Positions 11,787 through 24,164 of a DNA stretch of 64,000 nucleotides are shown one piece after another (the stretch's first letter is position 1; each line of letters begins with the position of its first letter). A program made the position numbers and the translations under genes. The notes beneath the pieces are model-generated. The model was not told the DNA's origin. It made no database searches and was given only the letters and a program-made list of their open reading frames with translations. Origin of the DNA: Absidia repens (Eukaryota > Mucoromycota > Mucoromycetes > Mucorales > Cunninghamellaceae); contig MCGE01000036.1 in the NCBI GenBank assembly GCA_002105175.1, forward strand, positions 1 to 64,000, given 5' to 3'.

Positions 11787-12981
11787 TCAACGTAAAAAAA
11801 AAGTACTACTACCTCCGGGCAAAAGGTCACCCAATACAATTGAATCACATTTCGCCAGACAGACCACTTTCAATCCTAGACAATGTCGAATCAGTTGACG
11901 TACACCATCTGCGGAGATCCCTTTCACTCTTAGCAAGTGCAACTCGTGAAGATTGGGGAGTGACATGGCCATTGCATCCAGACTTCTATCCGTCAACACC
12001 GCATGACCTAAACGAATATATTCAAGATGGGGATGTGTTTTTGATAAACCTAATCAAGGCAAGGTTGTTTTCACCAAGGGTAGCGTAACGGATGAGATCG
12101 AGTTTCTTCAAGTGAGGCCAGGGCGTCGGAAAAGTAGTAAGAACCGTGTGGGCTAATGTCATGAGAAGACCAGAAGGATCAAAACTATTCATCTTGAAAG
12201 ATGTCAAGTCTGGAAAGCTTGTCAACATATCCATCGCCATTGTTTCAGTCAACGTTACCGTCGCTCGTTCATAAGAAGTGATACTAAGGAGGGTCAAAGG
12301 ACAATGTGTAAGAGCAGAAAACAGGGGTTGCCATGGAACGGCGTTGAGATGCAGCGTGAGTTGACGGAGGTGGTGACAATGCTGACCTATGGCGCGGGCG
12401 GTGGGTTCCAACAGGTGAATGGAATGGATCTCGAGGACGGTGAGCTGAGAACAATAACGAGGAAGAAATTGTAGGCTTACGTTGGAGATCAAGGGTGGCG
12501 ATGGTAGAGGTGTTAAGGCCGAGGAGACATCGTTGTTTTCGGGGTATCTCTTGTTTTCGATCAAAAGCGTTTCCAAATGTGGGATGTGCGTCATTAAAAG
12601 TAAAAGTTGATGATCGGTGCACGTGGTGTTGTGTAAATGTAGTTTTTTGATATGGTGTCCCAGGGGTTGTTGGTTTGTTGTTGCCGTCAAACAGTCAAGC
12701 AGTCGTTGTAAAAACGTCGAATCCAATCCCACTACTGGTTCTTGCCACAACAAAGGATTTGCTATCGCATGAAATTGTTTGTTGACCAAGGTGAATGTAT
12801 AAAGTTCCCGTTGTTCTGCCATCTGCCGGTCATCATTGAGTCGAGGTTCACATTCTGGATAGTCAACATGATGGACAATGAGTGCCACGATTTCGTTGGG
12901 AAGTGGTCGCGGCATAACGTTGTCAGCAGGTTTTATTTGAATGGGGCATCGTTCAAGCTTCATGTGTTTGGATGTTGCCGC
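11787..12981 (-). pseudogene. F-box/LRR paralogue with a one-base frameshift
   Basis: A paralogue of the gene at 9326-10536: same order of F-box (PRPLPNEIVALIVHHVD ... LVNKQFHAIANPLLWQEP) and leucine-rich repeats (RAIGQHCHHLRQLTLHLN and others), and the same acceptor-like ATTGAAAGTTGTAG just before 12981. The frame ends early at 12022 (FIKNTSPS then stop). The missing C-terminal repeats continue in another frame from 11999 to 11787. The break falls at a run of five T on the plus strand (12038-12042). Removing one base would restore the FIKTHPHL-type reading seen in the paralogue, so this is either a young pseudogene or a homopolymer sequencing error. Both genes are on the same strand about 1.5 kb apart, consistent with tandem duplication. 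Confidence 0.85.
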
Positions 12982-12989
12982 CTACAACT

Positions 12990-13760
12990 TTCAATCCAAT
13001 AATGAAATAAAAAATCAGTGATAAAAAAAAAAAAAGAAGACCGTGTGTAAATTTGCATCCACTTGATCTACAACCCACTTCAATGAATAGCATTTTTCAC
13101 GACCCGCCCACGTGAATTTTTATATTCTCCCTGTTTTTTTCGTTTTTTTTTTTTTTTGCTTCCTTCTTCATCATCGTAATTCTCTTTGAGGTCATGATGG
13201 ATGTAGATTAGTATTAGAATAGTTTAGAAGGGGTTTCAGATCAGGGATAACAAGATGCATGGGGAAACCATTTCATTTTGGATCTAAGATCTACAGCCAC
13301 CATTTGATGTCTTTTTGGGGCTTCCACTAGCCTAGTGTAGCCTAGTATTAATGTGTATCTACATTTGAATAAAATATATGTTACATACTTTAATGAAAAC
13401 ATGTCCCTCTCGCCTTTCTCTCTCTTCATGTCATATGTAGTAGCTCCCTTTTTTATTACCATCTCCTCTCTTTGATTACATAGTGTTGACCATTGCTGTG
13501 CTTTCAATAACAAATGTCCCTTTAGATTAGTGTCGACCATTCTGCAACTCTATGTCTGTCGCCCTCATGATTACCAGTGGTAACCCTCCGTTCATCAGCT
13601 CCCTTTTTATTCCATATAATAGTTTTTCTGTGAGAAGTACTACCATTGTATTCAACGTACCTTCACTGTATGTTCCTCTAAACTGCCATTTCGATCCGCA
13701 ATCCCCTCTCATCCCACTTTTTTTCAGCACAGCATAAAAAATCAAAATGATGATGATGAT
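12990..13760 (+). repeat. Dispersed repeat family D, fragment
   Basis: The stretch 13220-13480 carries the family core (AGTTTAGAAGGGGTTTCAGA, GATGCATGGGGAAACC) and downstream phrases also found at 59980-60200 (AATGTGTATCTACATTTGAA, TACTTTAATGAAAA). Minus-strand open frames of 72 to 99 codons lie inside the repeat and are not supported as genes. AATAAA signals for both strands lie near 13768-13790. Confidence 0.7.
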
Positions 13761-14127
13761 ATTACAATAAACGGTTTTTATTCTTTATTTACAAAACAAA
13801 CATAGGCAACTACACTATTAATGTAAGACTAAGACGAAGCTATTTCCAACCCAATTTCTATCCATTGCATATATCCAACTATACCGCATGTACCGAAACG
13901 TCCAAACCATTTCCAACACTTATCGGTTTGCAAATATATCCCGTGCCAAAAGAGCCCATCACTACAACTACTACAGAGCCCCCCAGGTATTATCATCCTT
14001 TCCAAATCAAAGCTTGAAACATAGTTGTGTTGGTTGTTACTTTAGTCCGCAGGTGTGGGTGTCAAGTCATATCTTTGATGATCCATCAGTCCAAACGTAA
14101 CACAGTCGTCTATCGTAGTCGGTAAAG

Positions 14128-14470
14128 TCAATGAACGTTAGATGTGAGATGATAATTCATGGATATGCAAAGTAGTCCGTGGTGCTGCACGCGCATGGAA
14201 TCACGAGGAGGTCCAGTCGCCTGAGGTGTGGCTTCGGTGGCTTCGGTGTAGTGGTGTGATTCATCTCGATCGCTTTGCTTTGACAGAATGGTGTAGCGTA
14301 GCTGCTCGTTTCCGAGATGATCTTGTTGCTCATTACAGTAGTTCTTGGAAAGTATTCGTTTAAGCACAAATATAGAGACTGGCTAGGGCAATAGAAGTGA
14401 GCGAATGGTGCTGTGATGACACTATTGATTGACGTTCCAGCCAAGTTTCTGTGGTGCAAAAAAAAAAAAA
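14128..14470 (-). CDS. Possible small gene or terminal exon, unknown product
   Basis: Two overlapping minus-strand frames end here (to 14128 and to 14157). The one ending ISMNYHLTSNVH is hydrophilic and protein-like (LGNEQLRYTILSKQSDRDES, TEATEATPQATGPP). A minus-strand AATAAA lies downstream near 13785, so a transcript end is plausible. No domain is recognised and the 5' end is not defined; a T/A run at 14459-14473 may be part of an intron. Support is weak. Confidence 0.25.
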
Positions 14471-14473
14471 AAG

Positions 14474-15750
14474 TGTGTGTATTAATACTTCTATTGCTGT
14501 TGACATAGATTTTGAAATCATTACCCCAGCATGTATCAGGTATTCATGTGAGTTTTTGTTATGAGTTTTGTAAGTTAATACTCTACTTTATAGGCATTGG
14601 GTAATAAATTGAAGGTTGGTTCATTAAGAAAGAGTAAGTAAAAGCTCGAACTTTTTTTTTTTTTTTTTTCTGGGACCCAGGGCGTGGTTTTTTTTTTCAA
14701 ATACCGAATAAACCGGTCTAGTGAGATCCTGAGATCCACTTCTTTCCTTCCTTTTTTTTTTTTTTAGCCGACCATTCTTCTTGACTTTCGCTTTACTCTC
14801 TTACTAAACTACTTTCAATAAAAATACTATTGATAGAAACTGATTTAAACATGACCAACAAAAAGGGGTAAAGCAGTGTACATTTTACTCATTTCCTATA
14901 CTCATCCTCTCCTTACGAATAGATGGTACACGTCAATTGTACAACACAGCGACCTTCATAGCGCCCTATCATATTTGACACACTTTTGATATCGGTACGT
15001 ACACAATTTTTGTTTTATCATGCAATTTAGCATCCAAAACAAAGAACAGCCATAGGGCAATTCGGGGGAGGGGTGGGATTTATTATTAACGGAAATCACA
15101 AGATGCGTTTTCCTTTGAACTCATTTTTTATTTTTTTTATTCTCTCTTCTTTAACATAGTTCTTGTATATCCTGAGGAAAAATGTCAGCCACTTTTATGT
15201 TATCACTAAGGGACTCAAGGAAAACCAAAACAGCCTTCTTCTTTTTCTTTGATGGACTCTGTTGCGTTATGGATTATTCCACCTCCATTTTGCGTCTTCT
15301 TTAAAAAAAAAAAGGTACATACAAGTTTATCGCCCTACTGTCTTTTTCTTCCGTAGATTGACTTTTTTTTTGAACTTTAGTCCTTCATCGTGAACGTCTG
15401 TCAACATCAACCTGAACACCACCTTGCACAAAACGCTTTCACCAAACCGATGGCAAGCAGCAAGCCTGTTTTTTTTTTTTTTCTATTCCAATCCACTGGC
15501 GCCTTCGACTACGATCCTTTCTTCATTTCCAACAAATGTACTCAATAGAACAGTCGATTTAGCACAAAACCCGATTTCTATCTGTCGTCAAGATTTACTT
15601 CTGTAAGGACACACATACATATATATGGAAAAAAAGGAATAGATTCTGATCTTGTTTATAGTATTAATGACATGAACACGATGTGATTCGACAGGCAATG
15701 AAATACATACAAGCACAGTGCAACAGTATACGGACCAGACGACTCTACAA
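14474..15750. other. No recognisable gene
   Basis: Homopolymers at 14651-14669, 14750-14764 and 15469-15482 break up the sequence. Open frames are short and without resemblance to known proteins. I see no LTR ends. Confidence 0.45.
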
Positions 15751-15759
15751 CACAATCAA

Positions 15760-16560
15760 AATGAACTTTTTATTATGAATGAATCCTCGCGCACAACTGT
15801 CATCATGTATTGAGTCCCATCAACAGCGATGCTACCATGAATCACCATCACCCTGTCCCCCACCCCTCAGCAAATATCGAAAGTGGCATCTCCCAATATT
15901 GGAATCATACGGATGGCCATATTTCCTGGTTGTTCATTATTAGCCTGCAACATGAATCGACAACTCGCGCACACCATGGCTGATCTACCGACGAACAGTG
16001 GAACTGAATCTATTAAAATGTAACGTGAAAGGAGGGATGAGAGTGATGGCTAAGGCTTATACCTTTTTTTTTTAATAGGTGGCGATAATGTGGGCTTTCA
16101 ATGTTGAACTATACACGATGGATGAACTATGATTGCAAGTAATTCAAGAATGGATAATCATTTGATGTTATGAACAATGATGACTCTAACTACGGACGAT
16201 ATCTATTCTCATGTAAGCCGATCAATACAGCAGCTATTAAGGATAGTAATAATAATATTAAAAGGTCTCGTCTGATTTTTTTTTTTTTTTTTTTTTAGTG
16301 TCATAGTCTACTTTATGCGATTCGGTTTTACCTCCACAACACTTTCATGACGATAAATGACTATTTGACGAATTGAACATAACCTTATATTCCTTGGGAT
16401 CGAAGAATGGAAACACACATTCTAACGAACTATAGCTCAATGATTTGGTCTCTCCACATGAGCACGGATCGATGAGGATGATTGGAAAACAAGTTTTTGT
16501 GTGCTGTAGTAGTGTAGGAAGGAGTATAGAGTATATATTCTCCATTTGATCCTGATGGTG
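15760..16560 (-). CDS. Possible multi-exon gene, unknown product
   Basis: Three signals suggest a minus-strand gene. There is an AATAAAAAG poly(A) signal near 15770. A terminal-exon-like frame follows a CATTTTAATAG acceptor near 16010-16020 and reads VPLFVGRSAMVCASCRFMLQ, ending ATFDIC. An upstream frame (16545-16345) reads IDPCSCGETKSLSYSSLECV and FPFFDPKEYKV. I cannot connect the exons with confidence and recognise no family. The Cys pairs (CASC, CSC) are not enough for a zinc-finger call. Confidence 0.25.
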
Positions 16561-16800
16561 TTAGTTATTAGTAGTCATGGAATAAAACGATGGTCGTTGA
16601 CCTTTTTATCCGTTTTCTATCTTGTCTCTCTCTCTTTTTTTTTTTTTTGTTATTGTTATTGTTGTTGTTTGCCTGCATTCACAATGCAAAATCCAAATCA
16701 CATGCGCTAAAAAAAGGGATCTCTCAGGTCCCTGCGGCTGATTAGAAATAGAAAAGGATGATGGGCTCTTTTTTTTTTTTTCTTGGAAATATCTCAAAAA

Positions 16801-18060
16801 TGGCATCAGCACAAGGACCGGAAAAAATAAGCAATGTCGATCTGGATAGAATGACAAAAGTCTTACGCCTTCTCCATGCTCAACAAGCCCAATTAGATAC
16901 CATCGAACAACATTTACGCAAATGACAAAAACGCACTCCCGATTGTTCACTTTTGTACAGTGCTGAAGAATTAATACCACGGCCAACAACAAAGTCAAAG
17001 CTACTCCTATAAGCCGACCCTCGTAATAGAAACCGTAATGAAGTACATGCTTTCGGATGCGACCATTACCTTTGCCGTATTTGTCATTTGTCATCATCCA
17101 CACATATCAGATAAGGGTTTATCCATCACGACCCAACAATTGTACCTTATCACTCTCAGGCATAACCTCACACTGGCTATGTTTCACTTGGTCTACAATC
17201 AATATCAATGATTAATCATCCATCTATTCCATAATACACTATTTTATTCCCTCATCTCGAACTCTACCAATAATCCATTATCATCTACAATCATCTATCA
17301 TCATAGAAATTTATTATTCCAACATCCGCTTCCCCTAATTTTACTATAAATACCCACTGTCGTTTTATTCAATAAAAACCATATCTGTTATATCACTTAC
17401 TTGATTGACTTTACCTTTACAAATTATTACAACCTTCACCAAACATAGAGTGACGGACAAACGCAACAAACTGAAATCGAAACTCACGACGGCAAGCTTG
17501 AGTGAGAACTACGTTCATCAGCCTTGATATACTGTATGACCTCGTGCGCAACATGACGAAAACTGTATGCGATAAAGCAGTGGATGAATCAAAACGACGT
17601 GCCTAATAAACACTTATTTCATACGGACAAGGAGCAGCTACAGCATCAATTGAATGAATGGGCGCAGGAACATGGCGTCCATCTAGGCAGGGCAGAGGGT
17701 GACTGGCGGGCAAATCATTTTATAAGCATGCACTTTGGAAATGTAGCCGATGTCATCAAAAGCGCCAAGAAGAAATCCGAGGTATGTATCCAATATCCGT
17801 TTGGACATCATTTAAAAATAAATTGGAAAGCCACACGAGAAACGCTTACTTTTTTTTTTTTTTTTTTCTACTTTAGAAAGCCAAGGGTGATGTCGATTGA
17901 AGCAACAGCGGAAACGAGGATGGCGACGGCGATGATGATTTTGACAGTGACACTGCAATCGATTCTGACGACGATGCTGCAGACGATGCTAGAAACAACA
18001 ATTATGGAAGGGCAGGTCTTTTTTGTTACGCCTCTCACACCAGGGTTCCCACAGGTAAAA
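16801..18060 (+). pseudogene. Degenerate transposon-type accessory gene split by a solo LTR
   Basis: From 16801 the plus strand reads MASAQGPEKISNVDLDRMTK and continues helical, with in-frame stops, up to 17072. After the LTR (17073-17431) the reading resumes with basic and then charged sequence, including LNEWAQEHGVHLGRAEGDW and NVADVIKSAKKKSE. An intron-like segment follows, with a donor near 17780 and a long T run ending TTTAG near 17874. After it comes an acidic Asp-rich exon (DGDGDDDFDSD). The layout of a coiled N-terminus, a poly-T intron and an acidic last exon mirrors the accessory gene of the CACTA-like element at 33466-34421, though the sequence similarity is weak. Stops and a frameshift make it non-functional. 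Function unknown. Confidence 0.5.
17073..17431 (+). mobile_element. Solo LTR, family A, TSD ACCTT
   Basis: Starts TGCCGTATTTGTCATTTGTC (one substitution from the family start) and ends AAATTATTACA, with ACCTT at 17068-17072 and 17432-17436. The TATA motif and AATAAAA are conserved. Removing it and one duplication rejoins the flanking reading frame (ATTACCTTCACC). Confidence 0.93.
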
Positions 18061-18156
18061 ATGTTACACGCAAATCGATATAGGTTTCAATACAAATGAT
18101 CTTTCTCTTCTTCAGTAGAAAATTAAAGCAACAAAAGCAGCAATCACCAAAGAAAC

Positions 18157-18478
18157 TGAAATGGTTGTGAAATAAAAAGACAAGAGTAAAATAAGTGGTA
18201 CAATTGATATCGTTTTTTTATTTAATTGATAAAATGTCAAGTCTTTTTATAATAAAATGAAGATATTTGTGGCTGTGGATGGGAGCATGATAACGATATA
18301 TTTGAGACTACGGATAATTGAGGCTGTGTGCTATCTGATGTGTTGAATGACAAGCGTGAGAATAAGTGGGGAATTCAGGGGTAAAAAATAGAGTGGAGAG
18401 ATAAGTCGGATATACAAATGATGATGGTATAGATGCTTCTGATGTAAATATTGCTAATCAGGAAGCAGGAATACGACA
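18157..18478 (-). mobile_element. Solo LTR, family F, TSD GAAAC
   Basis: On the minus strand it starts TGTCGTATTCCTGCTTCCTG and ends CAACCATTTCA. GAAAC flanks it at 18152-18156 and 18479-18483. It is the same family as the LTR at 52547-52870. Confidence 0.92.
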
Positions 18479-18697
18479 GAAACGAAAAAGAACAAACCGA
18501 GGAAAACAGCTAACAGAAGTACCAGAACAAAGACCATCTCAAGGATATTCAGCAAATTCCATCTCTTCCTCAATATTTTAACCAATAGAAACAAGCCGAA
18601 TACGAAGATAACCAAGTCGCGAAATAAATAAGCAGAAAAAAACAACGTGGATTGTACTGATGTGTTGCACCCTGATGAATCAAAATAAAATGAGAAT

Positions 18698-18974
18698 TGT
18701 TGTATTCCTAGCTCCTGATTATCAATATACTGTATATATCAAAGTAGCTAAATCGTCATCATTTGTGCATCCGCGATTATCACTTTATTTTATTTTTACC
18801 CCTGAATCCTCCACTTACTCTCACACTTGTCATTTTACACACCAGATTACACACACAACCTCAAATATCTTCATTTTCTTATAAAAAGACTTGACATTTT
18901 ATTAAATAAAAAGCAGATGCAATTGTACCACTTATTTTCTACCTTTGTTTTATTTTATTATCACAACCATTTCA
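18698..18974 (+). mobile_element. LTR family F, diverged, no TSD seen
   Basis: Starts TGTTGTATTCCTAGCTCCTG and ends CACAACCATTTCA. Internal phrases (CCCCTGAATCC, TCACACTTGTC, AAAGACTTGACATTTTATT) match the copies at 18157 and 52547. The flanks AGAAT and GTTGT do not match, so it is old or rearranged. Confidence 0.75.
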
Positions 18975-19091
18975 GTTGTGGACCTGGTGACCTTGGCTTT
19001 CTGTTAGGACTGGTTTAGAAGCGGTTTCAGAAAAGGGATTACAAGATGCATGGGGAAACCCTTTCATTTTGATTCTAGGATTTAGGGGTTG
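18975..19091 (+). repeat. Dispersed repeat family D core
   Basis: Contains GTGGACCTGGTGACCTTGGC, CTGTTAGGACTGGTTTAGAA and GATTACAAGATGCATGGGGA, the conserved core of the family, trapped between two LTRs. Confidence 0.8.
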
Positions 19092-19411
19092 TGTAATGTT
19101 TGGTAGTAGATAAGTCAAAGTCAAATAAGTGAGACAAAGTTATATTTTTACTTTAGTAAAATGATGGAAGGCTTTTATAATAAAATTGGGGAAGCGGTTA
19201 TTGGAATAATAAATTTCTACTACTAAAGTATTATTGGATAAGATAGAGATGAGGGAATAAATCATTGGGCTGTGATTAGATGATTGAATGATTATTAGTG
19301 TACTGACAGATCGGGATTGAATATGACAGTTAGTGCCTGATCTGAGTCTGACATTTGCTATATTTGATGGATTGATTTATAATGCAAATATAGAGGATGA
19401 CAAATACGACA
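19092..19411 (-). mobile_element. LTR, family B
   Basis: Minus-strand ends are TGTCGTATTTGTCATCCTCT and ...CCAAACATTACA. The TATA/poly(A) block (ATTATAAAAGCC, AATAAAAATATAAC) is present. The flanks GGTTG and CTGTT do not match, so no target duplication is claimed. It is nearly identical to 28537-28855. Confidence 0.85.
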
Positions 19412-19960
19412 CTGTTACACTCATCTCTTGGCTTTTTTTTAAAAAAATATTATATAAGAACACCTTTTTCTTCTTCTTTTTTCTTTTTGCTTTACCTTTA
19501 TCGCTTCTTTACACCTCATACCTTATCTCTCTAACTATGTCTTCTTCCTCTTCTCGTGCTACTGCTTCTTCTTCTCCTGTTTGAATCACTTTTTCTTTGG
19601 ATAGAGAGCAGGAACCTTTTTTTTTTTTTTTTGAAAAGAGCAGGAACCTTTTTTTTTTATAGAAAATAGGAACCTTTTTTTTTTTGTTAGAGAGTAGGAA
19701 CCTTTTTTTTTTGAATGATCGCAGAAACCTTTTTTTTTGAATGATAGCAGGAATCTTTTTTATATATAGATAGAAGGAACCCGCTTTTTGTTTGATAGAT
19801 AGCAAGAATCCTTTTTTTTTTTGACGGACCTCTGGATTTTTTTGCGAAGGGAATTAAAATAAAACCTCGTTCAGCCTGATTTATTTTTAAGCGACATCTC
19901 CCATTTCCTCTTCTTTCCCTTTTTTTTAACAAAAAATCATTTTTTCTTCACTGTTTTGGT
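19412..19960. repeat. T-rich minisatellite of AGGAACC(T)n units
   Basis: Between about 19600 and 19820 a unit of about 30 bp (AGCAGGAACC followed by 8 to 13 T) recurs eight times with drift. The long open frames on the minus strand (Lys-rich) are repeat artefacts. Confidence 0.8.
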
Positions 19961-20389
19961 TCGTTGTGGACCTGGTGGCGTTGGCTTTCTGTTAGGGCTA
20001 GTTTAGAAGGGTTTTGAGATTAGCGATTACAAGATGCATGGGAAAACCCTTTCATTTTGGATCTAGGATATTCAGGCTCATGATTAGCTTAGTTTGTGTC
20101 ATTTTCTTAATAAAACGTGACTTTGATTTAAACAAACCACATTAAAGATGACAACAACATTATTTTTGCTTCAGGAAACATGCATTTGTCTTGATAAAGT
20201 ATGTCTTTGCTTTAATGAAAAGCGCCTCAATGGAAGTTTACAGATTCCACTTGATATCCCTTTTTTTATACAGTACACCATTCCTTCCTCCGACCTTTTT
20301 TTTTTTCTAACACCATTCTTCTAGGCTAGTACCTCTATCAACTACTATTAACCTTTATTTATATTTTCTTTATTCTTTTATTGGTTTGA
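19961..20389 (+). repeat. Dispersed repeat family D fragment
   Basis: Again carries the core (TTCGTTGTGGACCTGGTGGC, GATTACAAGATGCATGGG, AAACCCTTTCATTTTGGATC) followed by the family's AATAAAAC and CTTTGCTTTAATGAAA phrases. Confidence 0.75.
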
Positions 20390-22179
20390 AAGCTCCCCAC
20401 ACTTCGGCGTTTTTTAGGGGATTTATGTGTTTTTAGCGGTATGGCGGGCATGCTCTGTGAGTGTATGGGGATAATGGACGGAAAAATGGTATGATTAGAA
20501 GGCGCATGTGACTAGAGAGCGGTTTCAAGCGAATTTGGGTGTGCAACTATGTGTGTGGTTGATGGTGGACAAAAGCGTAGAGGCGGATATTATATTATGG
20601 GTGTAGGCTTTCGCTGTGAGCTTATAGGCGTAAACTTTAGAGCATTCTATGATTAATTGTATGGGACATCGATGGTTGGTTTAGTGACAAAAAATGATTA
20701 TATAACTATCCTGAAGATGCATGGAAAATTTGAAGTCAAACGGTGCAGTAGTTCGTTTTATATAAAGCAAAGAAAGTATTGCACGTTGATTCGATTTTGC
20801 AGGCTGTAAAGCCAGATGGGTGTGAATTCAACCACCGCCGCCGGCAGCCTGGATTGTTGATCGAGAAAAAAAAATGGGAGCGCACATCCAAAAAAAAAAC
20901 TAGACAAGTCAACGGGAATGAGCGAACATCTGTTCACTGTTTTTGGCTCATTGTGGACCTGGTGGCTTTGGTTTTCTGTTTAAAAATAGTTTAGAAGGGT
21001 TTTTGAAAAGGGATTTCAAGAGACATGGGGAAACCCTTTCATTTTGATTCTAGAATCTTGAGGAAATGTCTTGATTAGCGTAGTACATGTAGATGTCTCT
21101 TTTCTTCAATAAAACATATCTCTGCTTCATTAAACCTTGTCTTTGTTTGAAATAAATGTTTGTTTAAGCTTCATTAGAAGTTTGGAGATCCCCTTTTATA
21201 GAGATCCCTTTTAGAAATCCCTTTTTTATTTGACATCGTTCCTTCTTCTACACCATTCATTTAGACTAGCACCTCTCTCTACTACTATTAGCGGCCCCTC
21301 TATTTACACCTTTTTTTCCGTTTAGTATAGTATTGACTATCATCATACAATAAAAGTTTTTTTATTTTGCAATGAACATTGGGTTACAAAGCTATTCTAC
21401 TATGATAGACTAATCTGCATACTAATGTACATACTAATATACTGTGGAAACCTTCTCTACATACTATTCTTGTTTGGTAGTCTATCCCTATACTGTGGTG
21501 ATCTATTTTCCAGACCAATTTAGTACGGTAAATCCTTCTACATGCTATAATGTTGTAAGCAATACTGAAGCATACAGTAAGGACTTTTTATTATCGCTGT
21601 AGGCTTTCCCGACTTTGCTTTTGTTTGTTGACGACCCTCCAGATTTTTTGTGACAGGATTGAAAATCAAAGCCCGATCCGCCTGAATTATTTTTGAAGCG
21701 GCATCCCTCATTTTCACTCTCTCTTTCTCTTTCTTTCCATTTTTTTAAACAAAAATTCATTTTTTGTCACTGTTTTTTAGTCGTTGTGAAGGTCGCGGCT
21801 TTGGCTTTCTGTTAGGACTAGTTTAGAAGGGGTTTGAGATTAGCGATTACAGGATGCATGGGGAAACCCTTTCATGTTGATTCTAGGATCTTGGCCAATG
21901 CCTTGATTAGCTTAGTATGTCTCTTTTCTTCAATAAAATATGTCTCTGCTTCCATAAAATTTGTCTTTGCTTTAATAAAACATGTCTTTACTTCAATGAT
22001 GTGTGTTTAAACGTCGTAAAAGTTTGCAAATCCCTCACAGAAATGCCTCATAGAAATGCCTCATAGAAATGCCTCTTAGAAATCCCGCTTAGAGATCCCT
22101 CTTACAGATCCCTCTTAGAGATCCCTTTTTTATACATCATTCGTTCTTCAGGCCTTTTGGTTAGTTAAACCTACTGATT

Positions 22180-22590
22180 TTGGTTTTGGCTCAAATAAAC
22201 CAGACTTTTTTGGGCGGTATTTTTTTGGAGGGTTATGGGGGTAGTGGGGGTCTTTTTTTGGAGGGTTATGGGGGGAGGACTCTTTTGGGGGGTGTATGGG
22301 GGAGGTCTTTTTTGGGGTGTATGGGGGGAGACATTATTTTGGGGGTGTATGGGGGAGACATTATTTGGGGGTGTATGGGGGGAGACATTATTTGGGGGTG
22401 TATGGGGGGAGGTCTTTTTTGGGGGGTGTATGGGGGGACTTTATTTTGGGGTGTATGGGGGAGATCTCTTTTTGGGGGTGTATGGGGGGAGGTCTCTTTT
22501 GGGGGGGTGTATGGGGGAGGTCTTTCTTGGGGGTGTTATGGGGGGAGGTCTTTTTTGGGGGGTGTGCGGGGTATTTTTTTGGAAAAGGAA
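22180..22590 (+). repeat. G-rich minisatellite of GTGTATGGGGGGAG type
   Basis: About a dozen units of 25 to 33 bp of the form TTTTGGGGGGTGTATGGGGG with runs of 4 to 7 G on the plus strand. All three plus frames are open only because the unit lacks stops; the Gly-rich open frames are not credible genes. The right foldback arm lacks this block, so it expanded in one arm only. Confidence 0.9.
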
Positions 22591-24164
22591 CTATCTCTCT
22601 CTTTTTTCATGACATCCCTCAAGATCCCTCGACTGCTCCGGAGATCCTTTCACTCCCTCCCTTTAGTTTAGTGACTTAAGTTTAGCGATGTTTTAATAAA
22701 AAGTTTTTATTCATGAATGAAGATTGAGGTATTCTAATGTATACTATTCTACAGATCCAAAGTTGAATGGTGAGGATTGTTGTGATGAGGAAGGAAGCAA
22801 AAAGGCGAGAGAAAACAATTCAGGAGGAGCGGGTTTCGATTTCCAATCCCGTCACAAAAAATCGGGAGGCCCGTGAACAAACAAAGCGATTTCTAAAAGG
22901 GATCTCTATAAAAGGGATCTTCAAACTTCTAATGAAGCTTAAACGCACATCATTGAAACAAATACACATTTTATTCAAACAAAGACAAGGTTTATTGAAG
23001 CAGAGATATGCTAAAAAATAAGTCCGGTTCAGTTTGAGTCAAAAGCAAAACCAGCTGCTTTCTGTTCAACCTAATGGCCTGAAGAAGGAATAATGAATAA
23101 AAAAAGGGAATTGCTCCATTTCAGAGGATTTTCAGAGGCTTCAGAGGAATTTCAGAGGAATTTCAGAGGATTTTCAGAGACCGTCCCGTACCACCTTTAT
23201 TGTATCGCCGGTAATTAGCAATTTAAACAAGCTTTGTGACATTAGCAATAAAAAATAAATTGACATTTACTTCTTTACCTCTTTTTACCATATTGTTTGG
23301 CGCGCTATTGTTTCTTTTTGTTATGACTAGTCATCTTCCAATGGGAGAAATCTATCTTTATCAAGGAGTATGGTCCAGGATGTAAAGCATTGACCCTCTC
23401 GTTGAAGATTTATTCTACCGAATAAACGTATTGCAATGCAACACTACTTCTGACTGTATCCGATAATATGAACAATAACGACAAAAATGATCAACGCAAT
23501 TATTTTCTAGAAATTATAAGTAAGGACAGTATCATAGAACAAGATTACATGATTCACGGTCGAATCATGGCTATGGAACCTACTAGTTGGCATTTTTAAA
23601 TGACCATGTAAATTGGCGACAAAATTTACAAAGTAGATGATAGGCATAAAAGGATGGTCGACTTGTAATTTTTCAGTTTGGATGGGAAAATGGCAAACAG
23701 CATATATGCACCTTGGGAAAAAAATCCGACAGAATCCGGCAAATACAAGTTTATCCCGGGCCGGTTTATCACCCTGCGCCCTGCCAAAAGTGCAGGGTGG
23801 ACCCGTTGCTTTCGGTAATTCGCAAGATTTTGGCCGGTTACGAACCGGCCCAATGATCCTGCGCCATCCGACGTTTACCGGCCTAAACAATATGAAATAC
23901 GATCCTGCGCTTTTCCGACCGACCCTACTCAAAAATGCAGTGAAATGATTCTATACCATCCTCTATTTCCATGACCTTTAGACAATTCATGTGTATATGT
24001 GTGTTTTTATTGCAATGTCAAATAAATGATTAAAGGGTACTAATCTAAATTGATAACAGCGACACTAAAAATAAACTGAAAAACTAAGCACATCGCGTTT
24101 TGTGTTCCAAAAAGACCTAGACAAATCATACAGTACAGACTAAATAAATCCTTCCCTTTGTTTA

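Noticed and set aside
16606..17103. 165-codon minus-strand open frame
   Set aside because: It is antisense to the degenerate accessory-type gene and runs into LTR-A; composition is not protein-like.
22180..22679. Three overlapping Gly/Trp-rich open frames of 125 to 163 codons
   Set aside because: All three frames of a G-rich minisatellite are open; no unique protein sequence.
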